DNA of 64,000 nucleotides, taken from NCBI GenBank assembly GCA_017536765.1, contig JAFXGV010000051.1, forward strand, positions 21,383 through 85,382, written 5' to 3'. Of this stretch, positions 1-9,800 are shown piece by piece. The position numbers and the translations under genes were made by a program. Every line of letters begins with the position of its first letter. Within the stretch, counting starts at the first letter, position 1. This stretch comes from Bacteroidaceae bacterium. Lineage in GTDB: Bacteria; Bacteroidota; Bacteroidia; Bacteroidales; Bacteroidaceae. The notes below the pieces were generated by a model, which was not told the DNA's origin, ran no database searches, and saw only the letters and a program-made list of their open reading frames with translations.

Positions 1-155
1 GAATCTATAGTACGTGCCACACCGTTTTCAACCTTTTTGATATATACATACTCGCCGTTCACGGCATCGGAGGATATGGTGCCTTTTACACGAAAGCCGT
101 CGCCACAGGAAAGGAGTGCCATCGAGAGAAGAAACAGAGCGAAGGAGTTTTTCAT
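1..155 (-). CDS. DUF4369-type lipoprotein, 5' part only (runs off the window)
   Basis: The reverse strand opens with ATG at 155-153 and reads through the window edge, giving about 51 residues. The first 17 form a lipoprotein signal peptide (MKNSFALFLLSMALLSC) with Cys17 as the likely lipidated residue. The mature part begins GDGFRVKGTI and continues with YVYIKKVENG. This matches the start of the DUF4369 domain, a small beta-rich N-terminal module that in Bacteroidetes usually precedes a thioredoxin/TlpA-like domain. The rest lies outside, so a thioredoxin domain is only a guess. A promoter-like element at 187-215 supports this start. Confidence 0.6.
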   Translation of the reverse strand, partial: MKNSFALFLLSMALLSCGDGFRVKGTISSDAVNGEYVYIKKVENGVARTID

Positions 156-186
156 AGTTCTTTATGGTGTTGTGTGTTTGCACAGG

Positions 187-215
187 CGAAGATAACAACA
201 TTTCCCATATGTCAA
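187..215 (-). promoter_or_regulatory. Predicted promoter of the DUF4369 lipoprotein
   Basis: Read on the minus strand, TATCTTCG (complement of 187-194) is a variant of the Bacteroidetes -7 box TAnnTTTG. TTG (complement of 213-215) lies 18 bases upstream, one short of the usual 19-21. Confidence 0.5.
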
Positions 216-331
216 TATTTTGTTAATCTATTTTATGATTTGTCGCTAAACTATAACATTTTACAACAAAAAAAGAGGGGCGAGGGAGCAAGTTTAGCGC
301 AAAAGAGAAAGGGCGGTGCGCTTTTTTTCAC

Positions 332-339
332 TATCTTCG
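332..339 (+). promoter_or_regulatory. Predicted -7 box upstream of the S46 peptidase
   Basis: TATCTTCG lies 52 bases before the ATG of the S46 peptidase gene. No TTG is found at the expected -33 position. The box is flanked by a 6-base inverted repeat (GTGCGC 316-321, GCGCAC 339-344) that may be chance. The rest of 156-391 shows no gene. Confidence 0.35.
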
Positions 340-391
340 CGCACAAATAATAAATTGCTTAATTTTATAAACATTATATAAACATAATATT

Positions 392-2539
392 ATGAGAAAA
401 ACATTATTGGCGCTGCTTGTTGCAGCAATCGCCCTCCCTGCACAGATGGTTGCCGACGAGGGTATGTGGCTACTACAGCTTATGCGTAGCCAGAATTTGG
501 AGAAACCTATGCGCGAGCTTGGCCTTGAACTCACAGCCGACGACATCTATGCCCCCGGAAGCGCATCGTTGAAGGATGCCATTGGAATTTTCGGCGGTGG
601 TTGCACAGGCGAGATTGTGTCGCCCAACGGCCTTATCCTCACCAACCACCACTGCGGATACAGCTACATACAGCAGCTGAGCGCTGTGGAGCACAACTAC
701 CTGCGCGATGGCTTCTGGAGCCAGAGCTACGAAGAGGAGCTCCCCTGCAAGGACATTAACTTTACATTTGTTTCGGAAATCAAGGATGTTACCGACGACA
801 TTAACAAACGCATTGCCGACGGCACACTGAGCGAGCAGGACTCATTCAGCGAGCGAGCACTCGCACTCATTGCTGCCGAGATGTTCGAGGAGGACAGCAT
901 TGAGGGTAAGAAGTATCTCACACCCCAGCTGCTCCCCTACTTCGAGGGCAACAAGTACTATCTTGTATATTACAAGAAATATACCGACGTGCGCCTGGTG
1001 GGTACACCCCCCAACTCCATTGGCAAGTTCGGTGGCGAAACCGACAACTGGATGTGGCCCCGCCACACCGGCGATTTTTCGGTGTTCCGCGTATATGGCG
1101 ACTCGCTTGGCAACCCTGCCGCATACAGCGAGAAGAACATCCCCTTGAGCACACCCAAATATCTTAACATTTCGCTTGCAGGCATCGACTACGACGATTT
1201 TGCAATGATTATGGGATTCCCCGGCAGCACATCGCGCTACCTCACAGGCGAGGAGGTGAAGCACCGTATGTACTCGCAGAACGAGCCCAGAATTGCAATG
1301 CGCGATGCCGCCCTCAAAATCATACGCGAGGAGATGGAGAAAGACGAGGCTGTGAACATACAGTATGCAAGCAAGATGGCCCGCATAAGCAACTACTGGA
1401 AGAACTCCATAGGTATGAACAAAGCCATTGTTGACAACAAGGTGGTGGAGACTAAAGTGGAGAAAGAGGCTGCCTTCAAGGCATTTGCACAGAAGGTGGG
1501 CAACAAGAGCTACGAGACCGTTGTAGAGGAGATCAATGCAGCCATTCACACACAGAGCCGCAGCGAGTACCTTGCCACATTGGTTGTGGAGCTCATAAGC
1601 AACATTGAGTTCGTGCGCCGCAACCTCACATATGGCAACGACAGCACAGCCGATGCCAAGTTCCTTGAGAAGCCCGAGGCGGTAAACAGCTACTACAGCT
1701 GGGTGCACGACCGCGACTACAACCACCGCATAGACTGCCGCGTTGCCAAGGCACTCATTCCCCTTTATATGTCGCTCACAACCGAGGAGGAGCGCCCCGC
1801 CCTGCTCAACGAGATGAACAAAAAGTACAAGGGAAATATGGAGAAATACATAGACGATGTATATGAGAACTCCATTATGGCAAGCGAGAAGAACGTGCAG
1901 AAGTTCCTCAAGAAGCCCACTGCAAAGAAGTTAGAAAAGGATATGGCAGTGCAGCTGCGCAACGCAATATACGGCAAGTACCGCGAGATTATGAACAGCC
2001 AGAAGGAGTTCAACAACACCATTAACGGCCTGCACAAAACCTACCTCAAAGGTTTGATGGAGATGGCAGGCGGCGCACCTATGGCCCCCGATGCAAACTT
2101 CACAATGCGCCTCACATATGGCAGCGTTAAGGCATACCAGCCCAAAGACGGTGTTACATACAACCACTACACCACGCTGAACGGCGTTATGGAGAAGGAG
2201 GACAACACAAGCAGCGAGTTCACCGTGCCCGCACGTCTCAAGGAGCTTTACCTCACCAAGGACTACGGCGACTATGCACTGCCCAACGGCGACCTGCCCG
2301 TGGCGTTCCTCACAACCAACGACATCACAGGCGGCAACAGCGGCAGCCCCGTAATGAACTCGCGCGGCGAGCTCATAGGCCTTGCATTCGATGGCAACTG
2401 GGAGTCTTTGAGCAGCGACATCAATTTCGACAAGGAGCTGCAGCGTTGCATAAACGTGGATATACGTTATGTGCTCTTCATCATTGAGAAATATGGCAAC
2501 TGCAAGCGATTGATTAACGAAATGAACATCGTGAGATAA
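392..2539 (+). CDS. S46 family dipeptidyl-peptidase (DPP7-like)
   Basis: This 715-residue secreted serine peptidase belongs to family S46 (DPP7/DPP11), which removes dipeptides from the N-terminus of peptides in the periplasm so that asaccharolytic or gut Bacteroidetes can take them up. A signal peptide covers about residues 1-21. The catalytic His lies in LTNHHCGY (His86/87). The Asp probably lies in the WMWPRHTGDF segment, and Ser650 is in GGNSGSPV. In this family one residue near position 673 separates DPP7 (Gly, broad or hydrophobic P1) from DPP11 (Arg, acidic P1). Here the motif is FDGNWE with Gly668, pointing to DPP7-type specificity. Length is normal for the family. The gene stands alone between a predicted -7 box and a bidirectional terminator. 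Confidence 0.93.
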   Translation: MRKTLLALLVAAIALPAQMVADEGMWLLQLMRSQNLEKPMRELGLELTADDIYAPGSASLKDAIGIFGGGCTGEIVSPNGLILTNHHCGYSYIQQLSAVEHNYLRDGFWSQSYEEELPCKDINFTFVSEIKDVTDDINKRIADGTLSEQDSFSERALALIAAEMFEEDSIEGKKYLTPQLLPYFEGNKYYLVYYKKYTDVRLVGTPPNSIGKFGGETDNWMWPRHTGDFSVFRVYGDSLGNPAAYSEKNIPLSTPKYLNISLAGIDYDDFAMIMGFPGSTSRYLTGEEVKHRMYSQNEPRIAMRDAALKIIREEMEKDEAVNIQYASKMARISNYWKNSIGMNKAIVDNKVVETKVEKEAAFKAFAQKVGNKSYETVVEEINAAIHTQSRSEYLATLVVELISNIEFVRRNLTYGNDSTADAKFLEKPEAVNSYYSWVHDRDYNHRIDCRVAKALIPLYMSLTTEEERPALLNEMNKKYKGNMEKYIDDVYENSIMASEKNVQKFLKKPTAKKLEKDMAVQLRNAIYGKYREIMNSQKEFNNTINGLHKTYLKGLMEMAGGAPMAPDANFTMRLTYGSVKAYQPKDGVTYNHYTTLNGVMEKEDNTSSEFTVPARLKELYLTKDYGDYALPNGDLPVAFLTTNDITGGNSGSPVMNSRGELIGLAFDGNWESLSSDINFDKELQRCINVDIRYVLFIIEKYGNCKRLINEMNIVR

Positions 2540-2544
2540 ACGAA

Positions 2545-2597
2545 TTATATAGAAAATGGGCCGGCTAAATTACATAGCCGGCCCATTTTCTATATAA
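2545..2597. terminator. Bidirectional rho-independent terminator
   Basis: A perfect stem pairs 2545-2567 with 2575-2597 around a 7-base loop. A/T-rich ends on both sides allow it to stop both the S46 gene and the convergent 12016-2633 operon. Confidence 0.85.
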
Positions 2598-2632
2598 TAT
2601 TTACCACACCCTTCCCTGAGTGTGCTAAATTT

Positions 2633-5227
2633 CTATTGAACAACTTTCTTGCCATTCATAATGTACACGCCCTTGGTTGCTTTTTGCACACGCCTGCCAT
2701 AGAGGTCATAAACATCTGCAACGCCTTCGGCTGCGGGGAGTTCAACAATACCGGTTGTTTCATCACCAACATATTCTACCATAATTTTGCCGTTCTCCTT
2801 ATCCAAAACCACCGATGTGGTATAGTGTTCTATAGCCTTTACCGTGAAATCGGCATCGGTGAGAAAAGTTGTAGAGATAAATTTGTCACCATTGGCGTAC
2901 TCTACACCCTCGAATGTGATGCCGCCATTGTCGTTACCTGTAACCTCTACCAGATAATCGATGGTATATACATTGGGGTTCTCTATAAGATAGACTACCG
3001 AGCCGTGGTCGTCCCACCGCCAGTTACGCACAGCTGCTGCAGCCTCGTTAGTTACAATACAGGCAAAATAGGTGGAACCATCGCTGTAGCCGCCACCGGC
3101 GTGAATGCCAAATGTTCCTTGGTAATCGCCGCTGTTGGCACGTATGCCGTCGAGCGCAGTTTTGGTCTCTGTAAATTTATAATCTCTGCCACTTCGCGTT
3201 ACATATGCATTTCTTGCAGGTTGGTACATATAGTACTTGCCGCCTTCCTGAAATATCTGCCAAACGACAGTTTCATCAAAAGGGTCTACCTCCTCTTTAT
3301 ATATGTTGGCTACTGAAGTATTACCGGGGAGGTTGTTATAAGAGTGGTTGGTCATACCACGCAGGCTTATATACTCGCCGGTGATGCTGCTGTTATATGC
3401 CCAATAGCCTTCGCCGCTCTTTGCCGAAACCTGATAGAGTTTATAGTTCTTCAGCTCAGAGAGAGAGGATATAGGAGTGCAAGGGGCAGGGCCTGCGGTG
3501 TATGTCACAGTGATAACGCGATCTTCAATGCTTATTGTAGCATTAAGCCCTTCAACTGCGATGGGAGCAAGCTGCTCTACCGAGAAGAATTGTGTAGCAT
3601 ATACCGTGCCGCCATCGGCAGTTTCTATGTTGGCATATACAACACCACCTTCTCCTTCAGTACCCACTACCTTTACGGTGTATAGCTGTTCCTGCTGCAT
3701 ATCGCCCTTGATGCTTACCTGGCTGCCGCGCATATACTCTGCGGGGATGGTATATGTACCGTCGGCTGCAATGGCTGTGTAGGGAACATTTATCTCTATC
3801 CAGTTGGGGTTGCCGTTATCGTCGAGTTGCTCGGTTGCATTTACGTTATAACCATACTTGAGGATGAAGCCATACTGCACAAAGCCGGGAGCAGGAATGT
3901 CCTTCACCGTCAAAGGCTCGGCATAATTGTTTGTGTAGCCTTGCAAAGCACTTCCATCCGATGCTAACACAATGTCGCCATTGAGCTGCGATGCGTTCAC
4001 TGCCACGTTGTCACCGTGCACATCGAGCATAACATCTATGTAACCGCCACCATTTGAAATGATGGTGCTGGCTCCTGCGGGGTTTATATTATCCCAATCG
4101 ACCTTGTAGCGCATACGATAGAAACCGGCGGGAGTACCGGCAGGGATTGTAAACTTGGGCACTCCGCCACCTATGGTGTTACCATTGCTTGTTGTTGTGC
4201 CATCGCTCTTGTACCAAGTGCCATTTATCTGCGCAGCGCTATAGCTTACGACATCGCTACCTACAGCGGGGGTACCATTGTCATTGAGTGTGTAATCGAA
4301 CTTGCCGTCATTGTTCCAATCGACATACACATAGGCGCTCATCCAAGTACCTGTATAGTTGAATGTGGGCTGCACCTGCTCGCCTGCTTTGGCCGAGAAT
4401 ACACTCAAAGCGGTATTATCGGTATAAACCTTACCTGCTGCTGCCGATGAAGAGTAGCTTACGCCTGCCGATGTGAGGCCTACGCCGTTGAGGCGGCGGT
4501 CGTTACGTGTGGTTGCAGCATCTTGGTCATAAGTGAGAGCGTACTTGTCGGTGGAGAAACGTTTGTCGGGGTTGTTATCTATAACGATTTCATCGAAATA
4601 GGCATACCAATCCTCGGTATCGGCGTGGGGCGAACGTACATCGGGGACAATAACCAGCGAGTATATATCGATACCGCTGGCGGCATTCTCCTCTTTAGAG
4701 TATGAGAAACCCTTGAAGCTCACCACAACATCTTGCCAGCCCTCCTTGGGCTTGATGTCAGAGGTTGTAATCGCCCAGAACTGCTCGTCCTCACCGTCCT
4801 GCCAGTTCCAGCTCTCCTCCACTCTCTTGCCAAGACCAATAACCATCATACGGCTATCGGCAGGTTTCTCCTTGAGATAGGTCATCACGTGGATGTATTG
4901 TAGTTGCTTGGTTACACGGATAGGTTCCTTCAGGTCGATGCGCACACCAAATGTGTTGCTGCCGTAACGGCTGCGACGCAGTTTCACAACGTTTTCCGTG
5001 GCATTGGGAGCCACGCCCATCACCTCGTCGACCTCGGTGTCGGGGTTGGCCGCAACAGCAGCATCAAAGTCTATTACAGGAGTTTCGGCGCGGAAAGGAC
5101 TTCCCGCCCAAGAGTCGTAAACGCTTATGGATTTATAGTCTTCACTATCGAATGTTATTGTGGTCTGTGCCTGCGCGGTGAGCCCGAAAAACACCAACGC
5201 AGCAGAAAGGATGATATTCTTTTTCAT
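2633..5227 (-). CDS. Secreted GEVED-domain protein with C-terminal tail
   Basis: A secreted protein of 864 residues with a type I signal peptide (about residues 1-20, ending GLTAQAQ). Residues about 275-385 look like a GEVED domain: YVDWNNDGKFD, a later proline-rich FTIPAGTPAGFYRMRYKVD. GEVED modules occur in extracellular proteins of Bacteroidetes and are thought to be structural or binding. The N-terminal 200 residues form a beta-rich module that I cannot name with confidence. The C-terminus carries YDLYGRRVQKATKGVYIMNG followed by KKVVQ, a tail shared in style with the protein encoded at 60470-63469. It is the last gene of a three-gene operon with a fucosidase 34 bases upstream. No catalytic motif is recognised, so a glycan-binding or surface role is inference. 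Confidence 0.75.
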   Translation of the reverse strand: MKKNIILSAALVFFGLTAQAQTTITFDSEDYKSISVYDSWAGSPFRAETPVIDFDAAVAANPDTEVDEVMGVAPNATENVVKLRRSRYGSNTFGVRIDLKEPIRVTKQLQYIHVMTYLKEKPADSRMMVIGLGKRVEESWNWQDGEDEQFWAITTSDIKPKEGWQDVVVSFKGFSYSKEENAASGIDIYSLVIVPDVRSPHADTEDWYAYFDEIVIDNNPDKRFSTDKYALTYDQDAATTRNDRRLNGVGLTSAGVSYSSSAAAGKVYTDNTALSVFSAKAGEQVQPTFNYTGTWMSAYVYVDWNNDGKFDYTLNDNGTPAVGSDVVSYSAAQINGTWYKSDGTTTSNGNTIGGGVPKFTIPAGTPAGFYRMRYKVDWDNINPAGASTIISNGGGYIDVMLDVHGDNVAVNASQLNGDIVLASDGSALQGYTNNYAEPLTVKDIPAPGFVQYGFILKYGYNVNATEQLDDNGNPNWIEINVPYTAIAADGTYTIPAEYMRGSQVSIKGDMQQEQLYTVKVVGTEGEGGVVYANIETADGGTVYATQFFSVEQLAPIAVEGLNATISIEDRVITVTYTAGPAPCTPISSLSELKNYKLYQVSAKSGEGYWAYNSSITGEYISLRGMTNHSYNNLPGNTSVANIYKEEVDPFDETVVWQIFQEGGKYYMYQPARNAYVTRSGRDYKFTETKTALDGIRANSGDYQGTFGIHAGGGYSDGSTYFACIVTNEAAAAVRNWRWDDHGSVVYLIENPNVYTIDYLVEVTGNDNGGITFEGVEYANGDKFISTTFLTDADFTVKAIEHYTTSVVLDKENGKIMVEYVGDETTGIVELPAAEGVADVYDLYGRRVQKATKGVYIMNGKKVVQ

Positions 5228-5261
5228 AATTTTCTGTTTTTATAATTAGTGTTGATGTCTG

Positions 5262-6776
5262 TTAGTAAACATTTAGGTTAGAGAGCAATGGACACGCACG
5301 GCTGTCGAGAATGGTGATGCGCAGCTGCTTTGCTTTGTAGCCGTTGCCATAGCTGCCGCTTGTACTGCCGTTAAGCGGTATTATGCGCTTGTAACCAATG
5401 GTAGTTGTCTGCATATTGGGGCAGAGTTCAACCCAGGTGGAACCATCCTCGGTGTACTCTATCTTGAAGTCCTTAATGCGCTGGCCCAGCTTTATGGGCT
5501 CCTGCATCACGAGGTAGCGGATTACCTGCGGTGCATCCCAGGTGAGGGTGATTGTTGCATCGAGGTCACCATCGTTGGTGCCCCAGAATGTATCCTTGTC
5601 GCCATCGGTGAGATTGCTCTTCTCATACTTGCCACCAGTGCGAGTATCGCTCACCTCAATGGTTGCCAACTTGGCAAAGTCGGTAGCTTCGGTGCTCTCG
5701 TCGAGTCCATATACGGGCACTGCAAGACGTTCGTGGAGCATCTTACCCAATTTCTTCAACTCGTTCACGGTGTTTGTGGGAAGCACGCCATACTCGTCGG
5801 GAGGGCAGTTGAGGATGAGAGTGGCATTACGGCCCACGGTCTCCAGATACATCTGGAACAGGCGCTCGGCACTTTTCATTGTTTCGCCTCTGTGCCAGAA
5901 CCAACCGTTGTTGGTAGCCTTGGCATCGCTCTCTCCGGGGTTCCAGAACCAGCCGTTTATATCGCCCTCTTCGCGCACAACGGTTTCGGACATATAGTCG
6001 GTCATAGCCCAGTCGGTTTCACCGGCATAGCCCGACTCATTACCAATCCAGCGGGCCTCGCCACCCACGCCCCACATTACGCAGTTGGGGGCTATGCGGT
6101 GCACGCGGGCACGCAGGTTGGGCACGTCGTAGTAGATTTCGGCATCGATGGAGCGGGTACCACCCTCACCACCATAGTAACCGTCGCCACCACGTGCACC
6201 ATCGAACCACATCTCAAACTGGTCTGCTCCAAACTCGGCAAGTTCCTCACACTGCTTTATGAAAACTTCGGAAACGTAGGTATCCTTGCCATAGTGGGCC
6301 GAGTTACGGTCCCAGGGAGAGATGTAGAAGCCATACTTCATATTGTGCTTTTGGCTTGCCTCGGCAAACAGTTTGGGAATATTCGCAGTGCGACCATTCT
6401 CGTTACCTGCATTCTTTATGCTATGCTCGGTTGTTGCGGTGGGCCACAAACAAAAACCATCGTGGTGTTTCACTACTGCGATGCCGCCATTCATACCGGC
6501 AGCTTTCACCGATGTTACCCACTGCTCGGGGTTGGGCAATGCCAAAGGAGCATACTTCGACTCCGGCTCGTTACCGAAGCCCCACTCCAAGCCTGTGAAT
6601 GTGTTCATACCATAGTGGAAGAATGCATAAAACTCTGTTTCGTTCCACAATATCTGTCTTTCGTGCGGTACCGGATGACAAGGCGCAGGCGCATTGTCTG
6701 GGTTGGGCAGTTCATAATTCTGGGCAAACCCCAATGCCGGTATAAGCAAGCCGACAAGTAATGTTTTAATTCTCAT
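5262..6776 (-). CDS. Alpha-L-fucosidase, GH29, with C-terminal F5/8-type domain
   Basis: A 504-residue secreted glycosidase of family GH29 that hydrolyses alpha-L-fucosides, such as those on mucin and N-glycans. It has a signal peptide (MRIKTLLVGLLIPALGFAQ) and no lipobox. The catalytic (beta/alpha)8 domain spans about 38-350 and includes HYGMNTFTG, VKHHDGFCLW and FYISPWDRN. The expected nucleophile is Asp192 in QFEMWFDGARGG. Residues about 365-504 form a discoidin/F5/8-type-C module (LTDGDKDTFWGT ... KQLRITILDSR), a probable carbohydrate-binding appendage. It sits between two other secreted proteins on the same strand (59 and 34 bases away), so they are probably co-expressed. Whether it is an exo-1,3/1,4- or broad-specificity fucosidase cannot be read from the sequence. 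Confidence 0.92.
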   Translation of the reverse strand: MRIKTLLVGLLIPALGFAQNYELPNPDNAPAPCHPVPHERQILWNETEFYAFFHYGMNTFTGLEWGFGNEPESKYAPLALPNPEQWVTSVKAAGMNGGIAVVKHHDGFCLWPTATTEHSIKNAGNENGRTANIPKLFAEASQKHNMKYGFYISPWDRNSAHYGKDTYVSEVFIKQCEELAEFGADQFEMWFDGARGGDGYYGGEGGTRSIDAEIYYDVPNLRARVHRIAPNCVMWGVGGEARWIGNESGYAGETDWAMTDYMSETVVREEGDINGWFWNPGESDAKATNNGWFWHRGETMKSAERLFQMYLETVGRNATLILNCPPDEYGVLPTNTVNELKKLGKMLHERLAVPVYGLDESTEATDFAKLATIEVSDTRTGGKYEKSNLTDGDKDTFWGTNDGDLDATITLTWDAPQVIRYLVMQEPIKLGQRIKDFKIEYTEDGSTWVELCPNMQTTTIGYKRIIPLNGSTSGSYGNGYKAKQLRITILDSRACPLLSNLNVY

Positions 6777-6835
6777 AGGTTAGTTTTTAAGTTTTTATTT
6801 TTCTATTATAAGCATCATTTAATATATTATGCAGG

Positions 6836-9800
6836 CTATCGCACTACCACCTTTGAACCAAGTATCACATAAATGCCTGCGGGCAGTTCCACGCGGATTG
6901 TTCCCACCGGCACGTTCAGACTGCGCACCACACGCCCGTCAACGCCATAGACATATACCTGTTGAGCGGTGAGTGCCGCAATGGTTATGTAGCCATCGCC
7001 ACCCTTTACCGAGGCTGTGGGCGCAGCTATGTCGTATATGTTTGTGGCTACGCCGAATGTGGCGACCACATCGTTGAGGCGCAACTCCTCGGTAGCCTCA
7101 TCGACGGCAAGAACATTGGATATTGAGATGACACGCTCCTCCTCGGGCACCACGGCATAGCTGTTGAGTGTGAGGTTTACAACGGCATCGCCATTTTCGG
7201 TGGCAAACATAGAGTCGCTGCCCGAATATATGATAAGGCGGTAGGTGGTCATATCGCGCTGTGTGAGGCTCACACGATGGTCGGTGAGCGAGCCTGCTGC
7301 TGTGGCATCGAATATCATCACGCCGTCGGGCACGGTAATGTCGAGCTGCATTGCCTTGTAGTTTTCATTGCTATAGCAGTTGAGATTCAGAGGCAACTGA
7401 TAATCTTCGTTCATCACAAGCTCGAAATTATTCACATACAACTCGCCTATCGCAAGGGGGGTGTTGTAATAATCCATTGCAGAGAGCACATCGGCATCGG
7501 CTGCCGCACTCTCTATTGCAAGAACATCGCTGTCGGTGATGAAGCCGTCGCTGTCAACGTCGGCCTTTGAGTAGGTGAACGACTTGTGGGTGTTGCTGTT
7601 GAGATATGCAGTGGTTATGGCAACATCGTGAACGGTAACGTAGTTGTTCCTGTTCACATCGGCCACAAGAGGATAGAGGAACTCATCGAGGCCGTACTCG
7701 GTGAGATTGCCATACAAATATTCGGCACGGTTGCTTATCCACGATTTAGTGCGGCCACAGATGTTTGCGTAGTCGTCGCCATCGCCCCACAGTATATAGT
7801 TGTTCAGGAACGAGGAGTTGGCAAATGCAAAGTAGCTGTCCATATAGTCGTTGAACTCGGCAAGTGAATTGTTGTTCATAAATTCGGTCCACACTTTGTA
7901 GTAGTACTTCTGCACGGTGGTGTTGCTCATCATCTCCTTGAGCATCTTGTAACCGGGATAGGTCGACATTGAGTAATTGAACACCGACGTTGTGTAATCG
8001 GATGTGCAGTAATTTCTTGTGCTCTCGTAGCCGAACGCCCAGTCGAAATCCCACAACGGGCCGAACTTTATCTTGCTTTCAGGGTTCTCCAACTCCTCCT
8101 TGAAGAGGTATGTACTTTTGGGATGCCCAATCTCCTGGTTGTTCACAAGGTCGTTGGTGAGCATAAAACGTGCAAAGGCATCGTAGTCCAGAATATCATC
8201 GAGCGAGTTACCGTGATATACCGCTGTGTCGAGTGCGTTGAAATCGTTCCTTATAAGAACCAGGCGGTCGGCGGCTGCTGGCTTGGTGTATTCCGTAAGG
8301 TCGGGTTCCTTCACGTTTACCGGCATAGAATAGTAGGTTGATTTGAATTTGTAGTCCTCGTCGTAGTATGAGTCGAGTTCAAGCAGATAACCTACCTCCT
8401 CATCTACATCCACACTGTTGTTGGACATACTGACGTGCTCGCTGAACATATAGCTGCCCATATACACGCCGTTCATATAGAGTTCCACAGGTATTATGTG
8501 GTTGGTGAACTGTGCACCGACCATCTGGCCAATCTTCATTGCCGCAGCATTGGCAAGCATAGAGCCCTCCTGTGCGTTGGCAAGCAGCACCCAACTTTTT
8601 CCTTTGGTGAGGCCGAATGGTTTTACCTTATCGGCAAATTTCAAGCGATAGGGTTTTTTGGCATAGCCCCAGGTAATATTTCCACGGCCTTTTACCTGCA
8701 CCGAATCTTCAAAGTTATCGTAAACGCCATAACCCGTGATACGGAAATTAGCATTCAAGTAGGTCTCTTTGCTGGTAACAGAAAGGCCGCCTTCAATATC
8801 TATATCTATGCGGGGAGCCGATATGGCATTGTCGGTGAGCCAATCGATTTCAACATTGTAGTTACGACCAAAGGGTACACGCTTTGTTTCATATACCGCA
8901 TCGCTCACAAGCACCGAATCGATACCGGATACTTCGTACAGGCGCATCTCGGAGAGTGCCATATGGTTCTTTGAATACTCGCCCGATGTTTGCAGAATTC
9001 TCAATTTGGTGTATTCCGTGCCAAAGGGGATGACGGGGGAGTTATACTGCTGCCCCGAACCGCCGGTGGGCATACCATCCGCAGTTGTGAGGGTGCGCAC
9101 CAGTTCCCAATCGCCATTATCGTTGCCACCATAGAGTTCGAGTACCAAGGGGTTGTAACCCGATTGCGGGCGACACTGGTAATAGAGTTTTATATTTTCG
9201 GCACTCACGGGCAAGGCCACATCTATATATGCATCGACGTTGATTGTTGCATCGTTGGCACTGCCCCAGGTAGAGTGGAATATTGTGTACAAGGAGCCGT
9301 CGAGCAGGCTTGAGACACCCTCGCTTGGGCTTGTCGAGGGCTTGTTGGTGCTTAACATATCGGCTGTGAGCGACATCATAGTCTCCTCGCCACCGCTATA
9401 TTCCCACACGGCATCCTGCACCTTCACCATTCCGTTCACCCTGTTGTAGCCGGGGTATGTAACGGTATAGGTTACGGGAGAGGCAAAACTCTGACGAGTT
9501 ACTTTTGACTGTTGCAGAACATCGCCCACATAAGCTACGGCCTTGTCGTCACTCAACTGGAAACTTGCTGTCAGCCACTTGCCAATTGCGTTCACCGGCA
9601 GATAGATATTCTCCTCTATCGCTGCAGCCTCCACATCGACAAACAGTGTGGGGTTATACTTGTTGTTGAATTTATATGATGTAAGCTCGGGCAACGCGGG
9701 GGCAACGGTTGAAATGCTGTCATACTCCTGCGATGCATAGTAGATTACATCGCCGCTCTTCATTGGGAAGCAAAGGAAATCGCCCTCGGTGTAGTAGTTG

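Noticed and set aside
842..1726. Open frame of 294 codons antisense to the S46 peptidase
   Set aside because: Composition (Val/Leu/Cys/His-rich) is the mirror of the strongly supported S46 gene; no motif or promoter.
5733..6761. Open frame of 342 codons antisense to the fucosidase
   Set aside because: Lies wholly within the GH29 coding region on the other strand; no recognisable domain.
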